DNA of 64,000 nucleotides from the NCBI RefSeq assembly GCF_016801775.1, contig NZ_CP069004.1, forward strand, positions 248,001 to 312,000. The letters are read 5' to 3'. The notes under the pieces were generated by a model that worked only from the letters and a program-made list of their open reading frames with translations, was not told the origin of the DNA and searched no databases. Source of the stretch: Sulfitobacter mediterraneus. GTDB taxonomy: Bacteria; Pseudomonadota; Alphaproteobacteria; Rhodobacterales; Rhodobacteraceae. Every line of letters starts with the position of its first letter. The first letter of the stretch is position 1. Positions 26,783 through 36,221 of this stretch are shown here, piece after piece. Position numbers and translations under genes: made by a program.

Positions 26783-29715
26783 GAGTGAATGGCAAAGGTC
26801 TGATCGACCGGTCCAAACCGGTCAGCTTTAGTTTTGATGGAAAGTCCTATCGCGGCTATGCCGGGGATACGGTGGCCTCGGCCTTGCTGGCCAATGAGGT
26901 CAAGCTGATGGGGCGGTCCTTCAAATATCACCGCCCCCGTGGCCCTCTGACCGCAGGCAGCGAAGAACCAAACGCCCTGATCACCGTGGGGCGCGGTGCG
27001 CAGCAGGATCCAAACGTCCGCGCCACTGTACAAGAGCTCTATGATGGGCTGGTTACCCGGTCCCAGAACGCCTGGCCGTCGCTGGATTTTGACGTCATGG
27101 CGATCAACGATCTGGCCGCACCATTTCTGGGCGCTGGGTTCTATTACAAGACTTTCATGTGGCCCAAAAAGTTTTGGGAAGCGGTCTATGAGCCAATCAT
27201 CCGCAATGCGGCGGGCCTCGGGGCGCTGGGCGGCGAGACCAACGAAGACAGTTACGAGCGGGCCTATGCCTATTGCGATTTGCTGGTCATCGGCGCGGGG
27301 CCAACGGGCCTGATGGCCGCGTTGACCGCCGCGCGGTCCGGCGCGGATGTGATCCTGGCCGACGAAGACGCGATTATGGGCGGGCGGCTGAATGCCGAAA
27401 CCGGCGCGATCGGCCACCAGTCCGGTGCGGCTTGGGCGGCAGAGATCGTTGCGGAACTCGGCGCGATGGACAACGTGCGCCTGATGACCCGCACCACGGT
27501 CACAGGGGCCTATGACGGCGGGATGTATGGCGCGCTTGAACGGGTCAACCACCACACCGGGAAACGCGGCGGCGGCGCCCCGATGGAGACCTTCTGGCGG
27601 ATTTCCACGAAACAGGCGATCCTGGCCGCAGGTGCAATTGAACGCCCCGTGGCGTTCCGCAACAACGACCGTCCGGGCATCATGACGGCCTCCGCTGTGC
27701 GGTCTTACCTGAACCGTTGGGGTGTCAGCCCCGGCAAATCCGTCACCGTCTTTGGCAACAACGATGATGCGCACCGCACCGCCCTTGATCTGTCGGCGGC
27801 AGGTGTGCGCGTTGCGGCCCTGATCGACAGCCGCCATGACGCGGCCATCGAAGGGGCGGATTTCCCTGTCTATACCGGTGCGCAGGTTTGCAACTCCGGT
27901 GGGCGCAAGGAATTGGAAAGCATCACCATCCGCACCACCAGCGGCGAGCAATCCATCCAGACCGATTGTCTGGCGATGTCCGGCGGCTGGAACCCGACGG
28001 TGCATTTGACCTGTCACATGAACGGGCGGCCCACTTGGCGGCCAGACATTCAGGCGTTTGTGCCAACCGAAGGCATGATCCCCGATATGACCGTGGCTGG
28101 GGCCTGTAACGGCACGTTTTCGACCCACGGCTGTTTGCAGGCAGGGGTTGAGGCCGCAAAAACCGCCTTGTCTGCATTGGGCAAGAAGTCGGCCGATGTG
28201 ACCTTGCCGCAAGCCGAGGATGCACCTTATAACCTCTCACCGCTTTGGGCTGTGGCAGGCAAGGGGCGTGCCTGGCTGGACTTCCAGAACGATGTTTCGG
28301 TCAAGGATGTCAAACAGGCGGCCACCGAAAATTTCCGCTCGGTCGAGCATATGAAGCGTTATACCACGCAAGGGATGGCAACCGATCAGGGCAAGAACTC
28401 CAACGTGGGGGCGCTGGCGGTTTTGGCAGATGCCACCGGGCGCGGCATTCCCGAAACCGGCACGACCACATTCCGTCCACCCTATTCACCAGTGGCCATT
28501 GCCGCGATGGGGGCAGGGGCGCAGGGCAAGGGGTTTGCCCCGCAGCGGTTCACCACCAGCCACAAAGCCAGCCTGCGCATGAACGCGCCGATGATCGAGG
28601 CCGGCCTGTGGTATCGCCCCAGCTATTTCCCGAAATCGGGCGAAACCAACTGGCGGCAATCGTGCGACCGCGAGGTTGGCTATGTGCGCAATGCGGTTGG
28701 TATCTGCGACGTATCCACATTGGGCAAGATCGACATTCAGGGGCCGGACGCCGCGGCGCTGCTCGACTTTTGTTACACAAATATGTTCTCGACCCTCAAG
28801 GAAGGGCGGGTGCGCTATGGGCTGATGCTGCGCGAAGATGGCTATGTCATGGACGACGGCACCTGTGCGCGGCTGGGCGAAAACCACTATGTCATGACCA
28901 CCACCACCGCTGCGGCGGGGCTGGTGATGCGGCATCTGGATTTTGTGACCCAGTGTTTGCACCCGGAGTGGCAGGTGTCCTTTACTTCTGTTACCGAACA
29001 ATGGGCGCAGTTTGCCGTGGCGGGGCCAAAATCCCGCGATCTGCTGAACCGCATTCTGGAGCAGGAGATTGACAACGAAAGCTGGCCGTTCATGGCTTGT
29101 GGTCCGGCAAAGGTTTGCGGTGTCGACGGGCGCTTGTTCCGTATCTCGTTCTCGGGTGAACACGCCTATGAGGTTGCTGTGCCAGCCCGCTACGGCGCGG
29201 CGCTGTTTGATTTGCTGGTGGAACGCGCCAGCCAGATGGGCGGCGGCGCCTACGGGATGGAAGCGTTGAACGTGCTGCGGATCGAGAAAGGCTTTCTCAC
29301 GCACGCTGAGATCGAAGGTCGGGCGACCGCCTTTGACATCGGGATGCAAGGGATGATGTCACAAAAGAAAGACTTTGTCGGCAAGACCATGGCCGCGCGG
29401 CCCGGCTTGGTGGATGAAGATCGTCCCCAACTGGTGGGCCTCAAGCCTGTCGGCGCGGTCAAGAAACTGACCGCGGGCGCACAGCTTTACCCGCAGGGCG
29501 CAGAGGCCGTCGCAAACAATCTGGAAGGGCATATCTCTTCGGTCGGGTTCTCGCCGGATGTGGGCACGTTTATTGGCATGGGGTTCCTCAAACGGGGCCG
29601 TGACCGCATGGGGGAGGTGATCCGCATGGTGGATCATGTGCGCGGGCTGGAAAGCGATGTCGAGGTGTGCAGCACAGTCTTTGTCGATCAAGAAGGGGAG
29701 CGGGTACGTGGTTGA
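26779..29715 (+). CDS. soxA: Sarcosine oxidase alpha subunit
   Basis: 978 residues, the size expected. An N-terminal small domain (residues 1-100, SFDGKSYRGYAGDTVASALLAN), then a NAD-binding pyridine-nucleotide domain (VIGAGPTGLMAALTAARSGA near residue 172), and a C-terminal aminomethyltransferase/GcvT-like half from about residue 600, which binds tetrahydrofolate and receives the iminium intermediate. Start by ATGA with soxD; the end overlaps soxG by 8 bp. Together with soxBDG it makes the complete enzyme. Confidence 0.95.
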   Translation: MRVNGKGLIDRSKPVSFSFDGKSYRGYAGDTVASALLANEVKLMGRSFKYHRPRGPLTAGSEEPNALITVGRGAQQDPNVRATVQELYDGLVTRSQNAWPSLDFDVMAINDLAAPFLGAGFYYKTFMWPKKFWEAVYEPIIRNAAGLGALGGETNEDSYERAYAYCDLLVIGAGPTGLMAALTAARSGADVILADEDAIMGGRLNAETGAIGHQSGAAWAAEIVAELGAMDNVRLMTRTTVTGAYDGGMYGALERVNHHTGKRGGGAPMETFWRISTKQAILAAGAIERPVAFRNNDRPGIMTASAVRSYLNRWGVSPGKSVTVFGNNDDAHRTALDLSAAGVRVAALIDSRHDAAIEGADFPVYTGAQVCNSGGRKELESITIRTTSGEQSIQTDCLAMSGGWNPTVHLTCHMNGRPTWRPDIQAFVPTEGMIPDMTVAGACNGTFSTHGCLQAGVEAAKTALSALGKKSADVTLPQAEDAPYNLSPLWAVAGKGRAWLDFQNDVSVKDVKQAATENFRSVEHMKRYTTQGMATDQGKNSNVGALAVLADATGRGIPETGTTTFRPPYSPVAIAAMGAGAQGKGFAPQRFTTSHKASLRMNAPMIEAGLWYRPSYFPKSGETNWRQSCDREVGYVRNAVGICDVSTLGKIDIQGPDAAALLDFCYTNMFSTLKEGRVRYGLMLREDGYVMDDGTCARLGENHYVMTTTTAAAGLVMRHLDFVTQCLHPEWQVSFTSVTEQWAQFAVAGPKSRDLLNRILEQEIDNESWPFMACGPAKVCGVDGRLFRISFSGEHAYEVAVPARYGAALFDLLVERASQMGGGAYGMEALNVLRIEKGFLTHAEIEGRATAFDIGMQGMMSQKKDFVGKTMAARPGLVDEDRPQLVGLKPVGAVKKLTAGAQLYPQGAEAVANNLEGHISSVGFSPDVGTFIGMGFLKRGRDRMGEVIRMVDHVRGLESDVEVCSTVFVDQEGERVRG

Positions 29716-30250
29716 ACTCAAAGCGAAAACACCGTTTGAAGGCTTGCTTCCGCTGACCATTGGTCAGGCCAAGCTGACAGAAATGGATGCGGGCAACCTA
29801 ACCTCCCTGTCGCCATTGGGTGAGGAAAAGGCGATGGCAGCGGCGCTTGAAAAGGCGCATGGAATGGCCTTGCCAAAGCCCAACCGGTCCACCGGCAAAG
29901 AGGGGGCAAGGTGCATCTGGTTTGGCCGGGGCGAGGCGCTTTTGATGGGGCCTGCACCGGACGCAAGCCTGAACAAGCATGGCGCGGTGGTGGATATATC
30001 CGATGCCTGGTCGGTGGCCTTGCTCGAAGGGCCGGCGGCGGTTGATGTTCTGGCCCGGTTGGTGCCTGCGGACCTGCGCGACAGCCAGTTCAAGCGCGGC
30101 CATTCCATCCGGACGCAGGTCTTTCACATGGCGGCATCCATTACCCGGCTTGGCCCGGAGAAGTTCATGATCCTGGTGTTTCGGTCGATGGCAGGCACCT
30201 TGGTGCATGATCTCAAGGCGGCTATGGCAGCGGTGGCCTCTCGCGGTTAA
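29708..30250 (+). CDS. soxG: Sarcosine oxidase gamma subunit
   Basis: 180 residues, GcvT-like fold of the SoxG family (SVALLEGPAAVDVLARLVPADL). GTG start at 29708, overlapping the soxA stop by 8 bp, so translation is coupled; the frame continues upstream only inside soxA. It completes the soxBDAG operon. After it, at 30250-30279, an interrupted hairpin (outer ACCT/AGGT, inner GCGGG/CCCGC) lies without a T tract. Confidence 0.93.
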   Translation: MVELKAKTPFEGLLPLTIGQAKLTEMDAGNLTSLSPLGEEKAMAAALEKAHGMALPKPNRSTGKEGARCIWFGRGEALLMGPAPDASLNKHGAVVDISDAWSVALLEGPAAVDVLARLVPADLRDSQFKRGHSIRTQVFHMAASITRLGPEKFMILVFRSMAGTLVHDLKAAMAAVASRG

Positions 30251-30303
30251 CCTATGGGCGGGGTGCGAATCCCGCAGGTAAACCTAAGTGGAGACCATTA
30301 ACG

Positions 30304-30612
30304 ATGAAGCATGTTGCATTGGCATTGGCTGGGGCATTGGCCCTGAGCGCAGGATCCGTGGCGGCAGACGCGGCCAAAGAAGAAGACTGCGGCCATCAGG
30401 CGGCGATTGTGTCGGCGATCCAGAAGGCCCGCATGGACCGGGTGAAGGAACGCAAGGTACAAGAGGCAGTCTTGGCCGGTGAGGTCACATGGCCAGAGCG
30501 CTACAATGCCGCGATTCCGCTGTTTACCGGAGAGATCTACAAGCTGAAAAAGCGTGATCTGCGCAAGACCGATCTGGGCGCGCAGTGGAAAGCAGCCTGT
30601 CTGGCAAACTGA
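30304..30612 (+). CDS. Small secreted protein, unknown
   Basis: 102 residues. Signal peptide about 1-21 (LALAGALALSAGSVAADA), then a basic, Lys-rich soluble domain with two cysteines (EEDCGH near the mature N-terminus and AACLAN at the end) that could form one disulfide. ATG 30304, 53 bp after soxG; TTAACG precedes it rather than a clear Shine-Dalgarno, although GTGGAGACC lies about 10 nt upstream. I do not recognise the family; the aromatic-basic middle (ERYNAAIPLFTGEIYKLKKRD) has no motif I can name. Confidence 0.72.
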   Translation: MKHVALALAGALALSAGSVAADAAKEEDCGHQAAIVSAIQKARMDRVKERKVQEAVLAGEVTWPERYNAAIPLFTGEIYKLKKRDLRKTDLGAQWKAACLAN

Positions 30613-30693
30613 TGCTCACGCAAGGCGGTGCTAATTTGCAAAAGGCAGCGCCGCTCTGTGGACTTTGATCCACGGGACCCAATATAAAGTGGT

Positions 30694-32661
30694 ATGAGCC
30701 TGCCACCCGGATTTTTGGACGAATTGCGCAGCCGATCCAGCCTGTCACAGGTGGTCGGCCGCAAAGTTATATGGGATCCGCGCAAATCCAATCAGGGCAA
30801 GGGCGACATGTGGGCGCCTTGTCCTTTTCACCAGGAAAAATCTGCGTCTTTTCATGTGGATGACCGAAAAGGCTTTTATTATTGCTTTGGTTGTCACGCC
30901 AAGGGCGATGCCATTTCCTTTGTGCGCGAGACAGAGAATGTCGGCTTCATGGAAGCGGTGGAGATCCTTGCCCGTGAGGCCGGGATGCCGGTACCCAAGC
31001 AAGACCCTAAAGCGCAGGAAAAAGCGGACAAACGCACGCAGCTTGCCGAGGTTATGGAATTGGCGGTGCGCTGGTTCCGGCTGCAACTGCGCACCGGTGC
31101 GGCGGAGGAGGCACGCAATTACTTGGACCGGCGCGGGCTAGACGCCGATGCGCTGGAACGCTGGGAAATCGGATTTGCACCGGATCAATGGCAGGGACTT
31201 TGGGATGCGCTCAAAGGCAAAGGGGTCGAAGATGACCTGATCCTGAGCGCGGGTCTGGCCAAGCCGTCGACCAAGGGCGGCAAGCCCTATGACACGTTTC
31301 GCGGGCGGATCATGTTCCCGATCCGGGATGCGCGGGGCCGGGCGATCGCCTTTGGCGGGCGGGCGATGGACCCCAACGACAACGCCAAATACCTCAACTC
31401 ACCCGAGACCGAACTTTTTGACAAGGGCCGCAGCCTCTACAACGTGCGCGAGGCCCGCACTGCGGCGGGCAAGGGCATGCCGCTGTTGGTCGCTGAAGGG
31501 TATATGGACGTCATTGCCCTGCATGGCGCGGGGTTCGAGGCGGCGGTCGCGCCCCTTGGTACCGCCATCACCGAAAGCCAGCTTCAGATGCTGTGGCGCA
31601 TCGCGCCCGAACCGATCATCACACTGGACGGTGACACCGCAGGCCAACGCGCAGCGATGCGGCTGGTGGATTTGGCGCTGCCACTGCTGGAGGCCGGGCA
31701 ATCACTGCGCTTTGCGGTGATGCCAGAGGGGCTCGATCCAGATGACCTGCTCAAGGCGCAGGGCGCACCGGCTTTGCAGAAACTGATTGATCAGGCGATG
31801 CCGATGGTTCAGCTGCTGTGGCAGCGCGAAACGGACGGCAAGGTGTTTGACAGCCCAGAACGCAAGGCGGCGCTCGACAAGGCGCTGCGCGAAAAGATCA
31901 AACTGATCAAAGATCCGTCCATCCGCAGCCACTACGGACAGGAAATCAAAGATCTGCGTTGGCAGCTGTTTCGCCCGAAAAGCAACGCATCGCGGCCTAT
32001 GGGGCGGGGCGGCAAGGGCCGCTGGCAATCCAATGCGCCACAGCCACCCGTGCCATCGACCAAAGCATCGGTGCTGGCCAAGGCAGCGGATGACAGAACC
32101 ACAGAACACCTGCGCGAGGCGGTGATCTTGGCGGCGTTCCTGACCTGTCCGCAAATCGTCGAAGACTTTGAAAGCGGGCTGGAAACGATGACCTGCGCTG
32201 ATCCCTTTCATGCGCGCCTGCGTGATCTTATCCTCCGGTATGGCCCGGACGGCGAAGTGGTGTTGCGCGAAAAAATATCCGACGCACTGGGCTATGACGC
32301 CCTTGAAAACCTGATCACACAGCGCCATGTCGCCATTACACCCTGCATTCGAAATCCGGGCGATGCTGAGATGGCCGCGATGACCGTGGCCGAAGAACTG
32401 GCCAAGTTAAGCGCGATGCGGGGACTGGATGCAGAAATTGCCGAAGCGATGGAAGACCTGACCGGCGTGGCCGACGAAGGCGTCACTTGGCGGCTCAGCG
32501 AAGCGGCACGGGCCGCGGACCAAGCCACCCGCACAGGGCAGGAAGACAAGGCGGAATACGAGGTGGGCGACAATGGCGCCCGCATGAGCAGAGACGAACG
32601 CAGTGCGCTGGATACACTGCTTGGAAACATCAAATACGAAAAGCCAAAACGCCGGAGGTAA
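30694..32661 (+). CDS. dnaG: DNA primase
   Basis: 655 residues. CHC2 zinc domain with C43, H46, C64 and C67, then the TOPRIM catalytic core with VAEGYMDVIA and LDGDTAG. The C-terminal DnaB-interacting region (from about 430) is present but poorly conserved, as usual. ATG 30694 has no Shine-Dalgarno; TATAAA at 30683-30688 lies only 6 bp before it, so a leaderless transcript is possible. rpoD follows after 136 bp. The dnaG-rpoD order is the usual macromolecular synthesis arrangement without rpsU. Confidence 0.96.
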   Translation: MSLPPGFLDELRSRSSLSQVVGRKVIWDPRKSNQGKGDMWAPCPFHQEKSASFHVDDRKGFYYCFGCHAKGDAISFVRETENVGFMEAVEILAREAGMPVPKQDPKAQEKADKRTQLAEVMELAVRWFRLQLRTGAAEEARNYLDRRGLDADALERWEIGFAPDQWQGLWDALKGKGVEDDLILSAGLAKPSTKGGKPYDTFRGRIMFPIRDARGRAIAFGGRAMDPNDNAKYLNSPETELFDKGRSLYNVREARTAAGKGMPLLVAEGYMDVIALHGAGFEAAVAPLGTAITESQLQMLWRIAPEPIITLDGDTAGQRAAMRLVDLALPLLEAGQSLRFAVMPEGLDPDDLLKAQGAPALQKLIDQAMPMVQLLWQRETDGKVFDSPERKAALDKALREKIKLIKDPSIRSHYGQEIKDLRWQLFRPKSNASRPMGRGGKGRWQSNAPQPPVPSTKASVLAKAADDRTTEHLREAVILAAFLTCPQIVEDFESGLETMTCADPFHARLRDLILRYGPDGEVVLREKISDALGYDALENLITQRHVAITPCIRNPGDAEMAAMTVAEELAKLSAMRGLDAEIAEAMEDLTGVADEGVTWRLSEAARAADQATRTGQEDKAEYEVGDNGARMSRDERSALDTLLGNIKYEKPKRRR

Positions 32662-32717
32662 ACCGCTCCGTGACCTTTTGGCAGGTACTTTAGGAAAAAG
32701 CAGGGTAACGGGTTTAA

Positions 32718-32772
32718 GAATCACCCCGAACCCCTCATGATTCGGAAAATTCGAATCACCCCCAGATGATTC
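32718..32772. promoter_or_regulatory. Cluster of four GANTC sites upstream of rpoD
   Basis: Four GANTC sequences lie at 32718-32722, 32739-32743, 32753-32757 and 32768-32772, embedded in alternating GAATCA and TGATTC units; two of them make a TGATTCG-N7-CGAATCA inverted repeat (32738-32758). GANTC is the target of the alphaproteobacterial CcrM methylase and is read by GcrA-type regulators, so methylation-dependent control of rpoD is plausible. The density is far above the one site per 256 bp expected in random sequence. Confidence 0.45.
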
Positions 32773-32797
32773 GCGCGATTGCGCCGGAGGAGACGAC

Positions 32798-34786
32798 ATG
32801 GCCGCCAAGGATACAAACGACGACGCCAAGCGGGACGAGAACGACAGCGGCCATTCGCTGGATATGTCCCAGGCTGCCGTCAAAAAGATGATCGGTGAGG
32901 CCCGCGAGAAGGGCTATATCACCTATGATCAGCTGAACACCGTTCTGCCGCCCGATCAGGTCAGCTCTGAACAGATCGAAGACGTGATGTCGATGCTGTC
33001 TGAGATGGGCATCAACATTATCGAAGATGAAGACGCCGAAGAGGAAGAGGCCAAGGGCTCTACCGAGCTGACAACGACCGACAGCAACAAAGAGGTCGCG
33101 CTGTCCTCTGGCACCAGCGAAAAACTGGACCGCACCGACGATCCGGTGCGCATGTACCTGCGCGAGATGGGGTCGGTTGAACTGCTGTCCCGTGAAGGCG
33201 AGATCGCAATTGCCAAGCGTATCGAGGCTGGCCGGAACACGATGATCGCGGGCCTGTGCGAAAGCCCGCTGACCTTTCAGGCGATCACCATCTGGCGCGA
33301 CGAACTTTTGTCCGAAGACATCCTGCTGCGTGATGTGATCGATCTGGAGGCGACCTTTGGCAACCAGATGGGCGACGAAGAAGAAACAACACCTGTTGTT
33401 CCTGCCGCCGGTGCCGCAGCGTCCGAAACCAAGACCGAAGAGACCAAGCAAGAGCTGGACGCGGACGGCAACCCCATCACCACCGACGACGACGATGATG
33501 AGGACGAACAGGCCAACATGTCTCTCGCAGCCATGGAAGCGGCGCTGAAACCGCAGGTGCTTGAGGCGCTGGACATCATCGCGGACGACTACGTCAAGCT
33601 AAGCGAGATGCAGGACAGCCGGATTTCGGCGACCCTGAACGAGGATGGCTCCTTTTCGAAAAAGCAGGAAGACACCTATCAGAAATTGCGGGCGGAGATT
33701 GTGCTGCTGGTGAACGAATTGCACCTGCACAACAACCGTATCGAAGCCCTGATTGACCAGCTTTATGGCATCAACCGCCGGATCATGCAGATCGACAGCG
33801 CGATGGTAAAGCTGGCCGACCAAGCCCGGATCAACCGCAAGGAATTTGTGGATTCCTATCGCGGTTATGAGCTCGATCCAAACTGGATGGAGCGGATGGC
33901 CGAAAAGACCGGCCGCGGCTGGCAGATGTTCATTGAACGCTCCAGCGACAAGGTTGAAGAACTGCGCGCCGATATGGCGCAGGTGGGCCAATATGTCGGT
34001 TTGGATATCTCTGAATTCCGCCGCATCGTGCAGCAGGTTCAGAAAGGCGAAAAAGAGGCCCGTCAGGCCAAGAAAGAAATGGTCGAGGCAAACCTGCGCC
34101 TCGTGATTTCCATCGCGAAGAAATACACAAACAGAGGTCTGCAATTCCTTGATTTGATTCAGGAAGGTAACATCGGCCTGATGAAGGCGGTCGATAAATT
34201 CGAATATCGCCGCGGCTATAAATTCTCCACCTATGCAACGTGGTGGATCCGTCAGGCGATCACCCGTTCGATTGCCGACCAGGCCCGCACGATCCGTATT
34301 CCGGTGCATATGATCGAAACCATCAACAAACTGGTGCGCACAGGCCGCCAGATGTTGCATGAGATTGGCCGCGAGCCCACGCCGGAAGAATTGGCCGAAA
34401 AGCTGCAGATGCCGCTTGAGAAGGTCCGCAAGGTGATGAAAATCGCCAAGGAGCCGATCAGCCTTGAAACCCCCATCGGTGACGAAGAAGACAGCCAACT
34501 GGGCGATTTCATCGAGGACAAGAATGCCGTGCTGCCGCTCGACAGTGCCATTCAGGAAAACCTCAAGGAAACCACGACGCGTGTTCTGGCCTCGCTCACC
34601 CCGCGTGAGGAACGTGTTCTGCGGATGCGTTTCGGTATCGGCATGAACACCGACCATACACTTGAAGAGGTCGGCCAGCAGTTCAGCGTAACACGTGAAC
34701 GGATCCGCCAGATTGAGGCCAAGGCGCTGCGCAAGCTCAAGCACCCAAGCCGGTCCCGCAAGCTGCGGTCGTTCCTCGATCAGTAA
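32798..34786 (+). CDS. rpoD: Primary sigma factor RpoD
   Basis: 662-residue housekeeping sigma factor. Region 1.1 (residues 1-100) starts with a charged N-terminus; region 1.2 has [11 protein letters not shown]; a long acidic non-conserved region has a run TDDDDDEDE near residue 230; regions 2 ([29 protein letters not shown]), 3 and 4 ([21 protein letters not shown]) follow. ATG 32798 with CGGAGGAGAC. It follows dnaG; terminator at 34811-34837. Confidence 0.97.
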   Translation: MAAKDTNDDAKRDENDSGHSLDMSQAAVKKMIGEAREKGYITYDQLNTVLPPDQVSSEQIEDVMSMLSEMGINIIEDEDAEEEEAKGSTELTTTDSNKEVALSSGTSEKLDRTDDPVRMYLREMGSVELLSREGEIAIAKRIEAGRNTMIAGLCESPLTFQAITIWRDELLSEDILLRDVIDLEATFGNQMGDEEETTPVVPAAGAAASETKTEETKQELDADGNPITTDDDDDEDEQANMSLAAMEAALKPQVLEALDIIADDYVKLSEMQDSRISATLNEDGSFSKKQEDTYQKLRAEIVLLVNELHLHNNRIEALIDQLYGINRRIMQIDSAMVKLADQARINRKEFVDSYRGYELDPNWMERMAEKTGRGWQMFIERSSDKVEELRADMAQVGQYVGLDISEFRRIVQQVQKGEKEARQAKKEMVEANLRLVISIAKKYTNRGLQFLDLIQEGNIGLMKAVDKFEYRRGYKFSTYATWWIRQAITRSIADQARTIRIPVHMIETINKLVRTGRQMLHEIGREPTPEELAEKLQMPLEKVRKVMKIAKEPISLETPIGDEEDSQLGDFIEDKNAVLPLDSAIQENLKETTTRVLASLTPREERVLRMRFGIGMNTDHTLEEVGQQFSVTRERIRQIEAKALRKLKHPSRSRKLRSFLDQ

Positions 34787-34810
34787 GATAGCCTGACGTG
34801 AACAGACAGA

Positions 34811-34837
34811 AAACGCCCGGTTTCCGGGCGTTTTTTT
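34811..34837 (+). terminator. Rho-independent terminator of rpoD
   Basis: AAACGCCCGG-TTT-CCGGGCGTTT makes a 10-bp perfect stem with a 3-nt loop, with a T7 tract ending at 34837. It is 24 bp after the rpoD stop and separates rpoD from the tandem secreted-protein genes. Confidence 0.9.
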
Positions 34838-34932
34838 GTGCATGGCGTTTGGTGATGCCTGCGCCAAATGCCGCCGATGTGAGACGGTTTGAATTTGAAC
34901 TCCGGCCCGGAGCACCTATTTGTAAGGCAACA

Positions 34933-35388
34933 ATGAAAGGTCTCCTTATGCGGTCTGCTCTTCTTGCGCTTGCGATCACACTCGCGCCCGGCCTTGCCGC
35001 TGCGCAATCTTTCACCGCTGTGAACCAGCTTAAGGTGGTTCCGCTCAACAACAGCACCTTCGAAGTGATCGAAGCTCGCGGCGAGGGCGCGCGGGGCATA
35101 TGGTGCGCGGCATCTGACTTTGCCCAGAAACGTTTGGGGCTGACACAGGGTGGTCGCATCTATGTACATACCGCGCGCGGCCCTTCGATCAGCGGTCTGG
35201 GCCGCAAGGGCGTGGTGTTCACGGCTGATCCCTCCGCCCTGTCTGTGCCGCCAAGCGCCTCGGTGTCGGTCAGCGTGCGTCAGGTCGGTCAGGGCCTTCC
35301 GATCCAGCATGCCTATCTCTTTTGCAAAGATTATCTGATTGAACTGCGCGACATCAAACTTCGCCGGTTGGGGGCGGACGCATGGTAA
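34933..35388 (+). CDS. Tandem secreted WC-motif protein 1
   Basis: 151 residues with signal peptide (MRSALLALAITLAPGLAAA-QSF). The mature part contains GIWCAASDFAQKRLG, IYV, and near the end LFCKDY, giving a likely disulfide between the two cysteines. The two genes that follow share these features (WCAA then DYA, LG, IYV or IYL, FC or YC, D). Start ATG 34933 (or 34948) with AAGG; a frame to 34798 overlaps the terminator. It overlaps the next gene by 7 bp. Function unknown; periplasmic. Confidence 0.78.
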   Translation: MKGLLMRSALLALAITLAPGLAAAQSFTAVNQLKVVPLNNSTFEVIEARGEGARGIWCAASDFAQKRLGLTQGGRIYVHTARGPSISGLGRKGVVFTADPSALSVPPSASVSVSVRQVGQGLPIQHAYLFCKDYLIELRDIKLRRLGADAW

Positions 35389-35771
35389 AATTTGCATCTG
35401 CCCTTTTGCTCGCCCTTGCCGGTGCCACCACCGCAACAGCACAGGATTTCCGAGCGGAAAACCGTGTAACGGTCACGCCTGTAGCTGGCGGATTTCAAAT
35501 CGCGGATGGTGCGGGCTTTGGCGCACGCGGCATGTGGTGCGCCGCCGCGGATTACGCCGATGACGTTCTGGGTGCCCGCAGCACTGCACGGATTTATGTG
35601 GTCGGGCCGCGCCTTTCATTTGATGCGCCTGTGACCTTCTCGCTCGATCCGTCGGACGTTTCTCCCAGGCAAGTCCAGATCCTTTCGCAATCTCTGCGCG
35701 TTGCCGGGGCCAACCTTTCCTTGGCCCATGCGCAAAGCTTTTGTGCAGATGCGCGTCTGATCAACCGATGA
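35382..35771 (+). CDS. Tandem secreted WC-motif protein 2
   Basis: 129 residues, signal peptide about 1-20 (FASALLLALAGATTATA-QDF). Paralogue of its neighbours: GMWCAAADYADDVLG, RIYVVGP, SLDPSDV, and SFCADAR. The initiation codon lies inside the end of gene 1, and its stop overlaps the start of gene 3 (ATGA), so the three are translationally coupled. Size and cysteine pair are conserved. I recognise no family name. Confidence 0.78.
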   Translation: MVKFASALLLALAGATTATAQDFRAENRVTVTPVAGGFQIADGAGFGARGMWCAAADYADDVLGARSTARIYVVGPRLSFDAPVTFSLDPSDVSPRQVQILSQSLRVAGANLSLAHAQSFCADARLINR

Positions 35772-36181
35772 TACGCGGGGTCTGCTTTGCACTGTTGGCG
35801 ATGTATTTGCCCATCGCAGCAGGCGCTGGCACCGAAGGAGAGGAAGACCGGATCTTGGTGATCAACCCGCTGACCACTTCGGATTTCGAGGTAGTGCAAG
35901 GCATGAACATGGGCGCGGCAGAGTTCTGGTGCGGCGCGGCCAGCTATGTTGAGCGGCGCCTTGGCCTGTCCGAAACCACCCCGATCTATCTCAAACGCCC
36001 ACGAGGCCCGTCGCGGACCGCGGCAGGGCGCAAGGCCGTGACCTTTTCCCTCAGCGCAGCCGGCCTGCCGCCCGATGACCCCGCGCGGTTGACGCTCACT
36101 GTCAAACAGCCGGGCGCGATGGTGAAATCAGTCAATGCGCGGCGGTATTGCCGTGATGCATTTACCCGTTCCACAAAATAG
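35768..36181 (+). CDS. Tandem secreted WC-motif protein 3
   Basis: 137 residues with signal peptide (MIRGVCFALLAMYLPIAAGAGT). Third paralogue: EFWCGAASYVERRLGLS, IYLKRPRGPSRTAAGRKAVTF (closer to protein 1, which has ARGPSISGLGRKGVVF) and RYCRDAF near the end. The third copy has lost a few loop residues. ATG 35768 overlaps the previous stop. It is followed after 40 bp by YjbQ. Copies 1 and 3 share the extended 'RGPS...GRK' segment absent in copy 2, so 1 and 3 may be the closer pair. Confidence 0.78.
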   Translation: MIRGVCFALLAMYLPIAAGAGTEGEEDRILVINPLTTSDFEVVQGMNMGAAEFWCGAASYVERRLGLSETTPIYLKRPRGPSRTAAGRKAVTFSLSAAGLPPDDPARLTLTVKQPGAMVKSVNARRYCRDAFTRSTK

Positions 36182-36221
36182 AGCGATTGCCATTCCGGCC
36201 CGTGCAAGTCACCCTTTGCCC

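Noticed and set aside
26737..28212. Antisense open frame opposite soxA
   Set aside because: Same shadow effect; the sense strand encodes a complete known subunit.
30250..30279. T-arm-like hairpin after soxG
   Set aside because: GCGGG-GTGCGAAT-CCCGC looks like a tRNA T arm, but no acceptor, D or anticodon arm accompanies it.
33599..34915. Antisense open frame opposite rpoD
   Set aside because: Shadow of rpoD, with composition of a reversed coding region.
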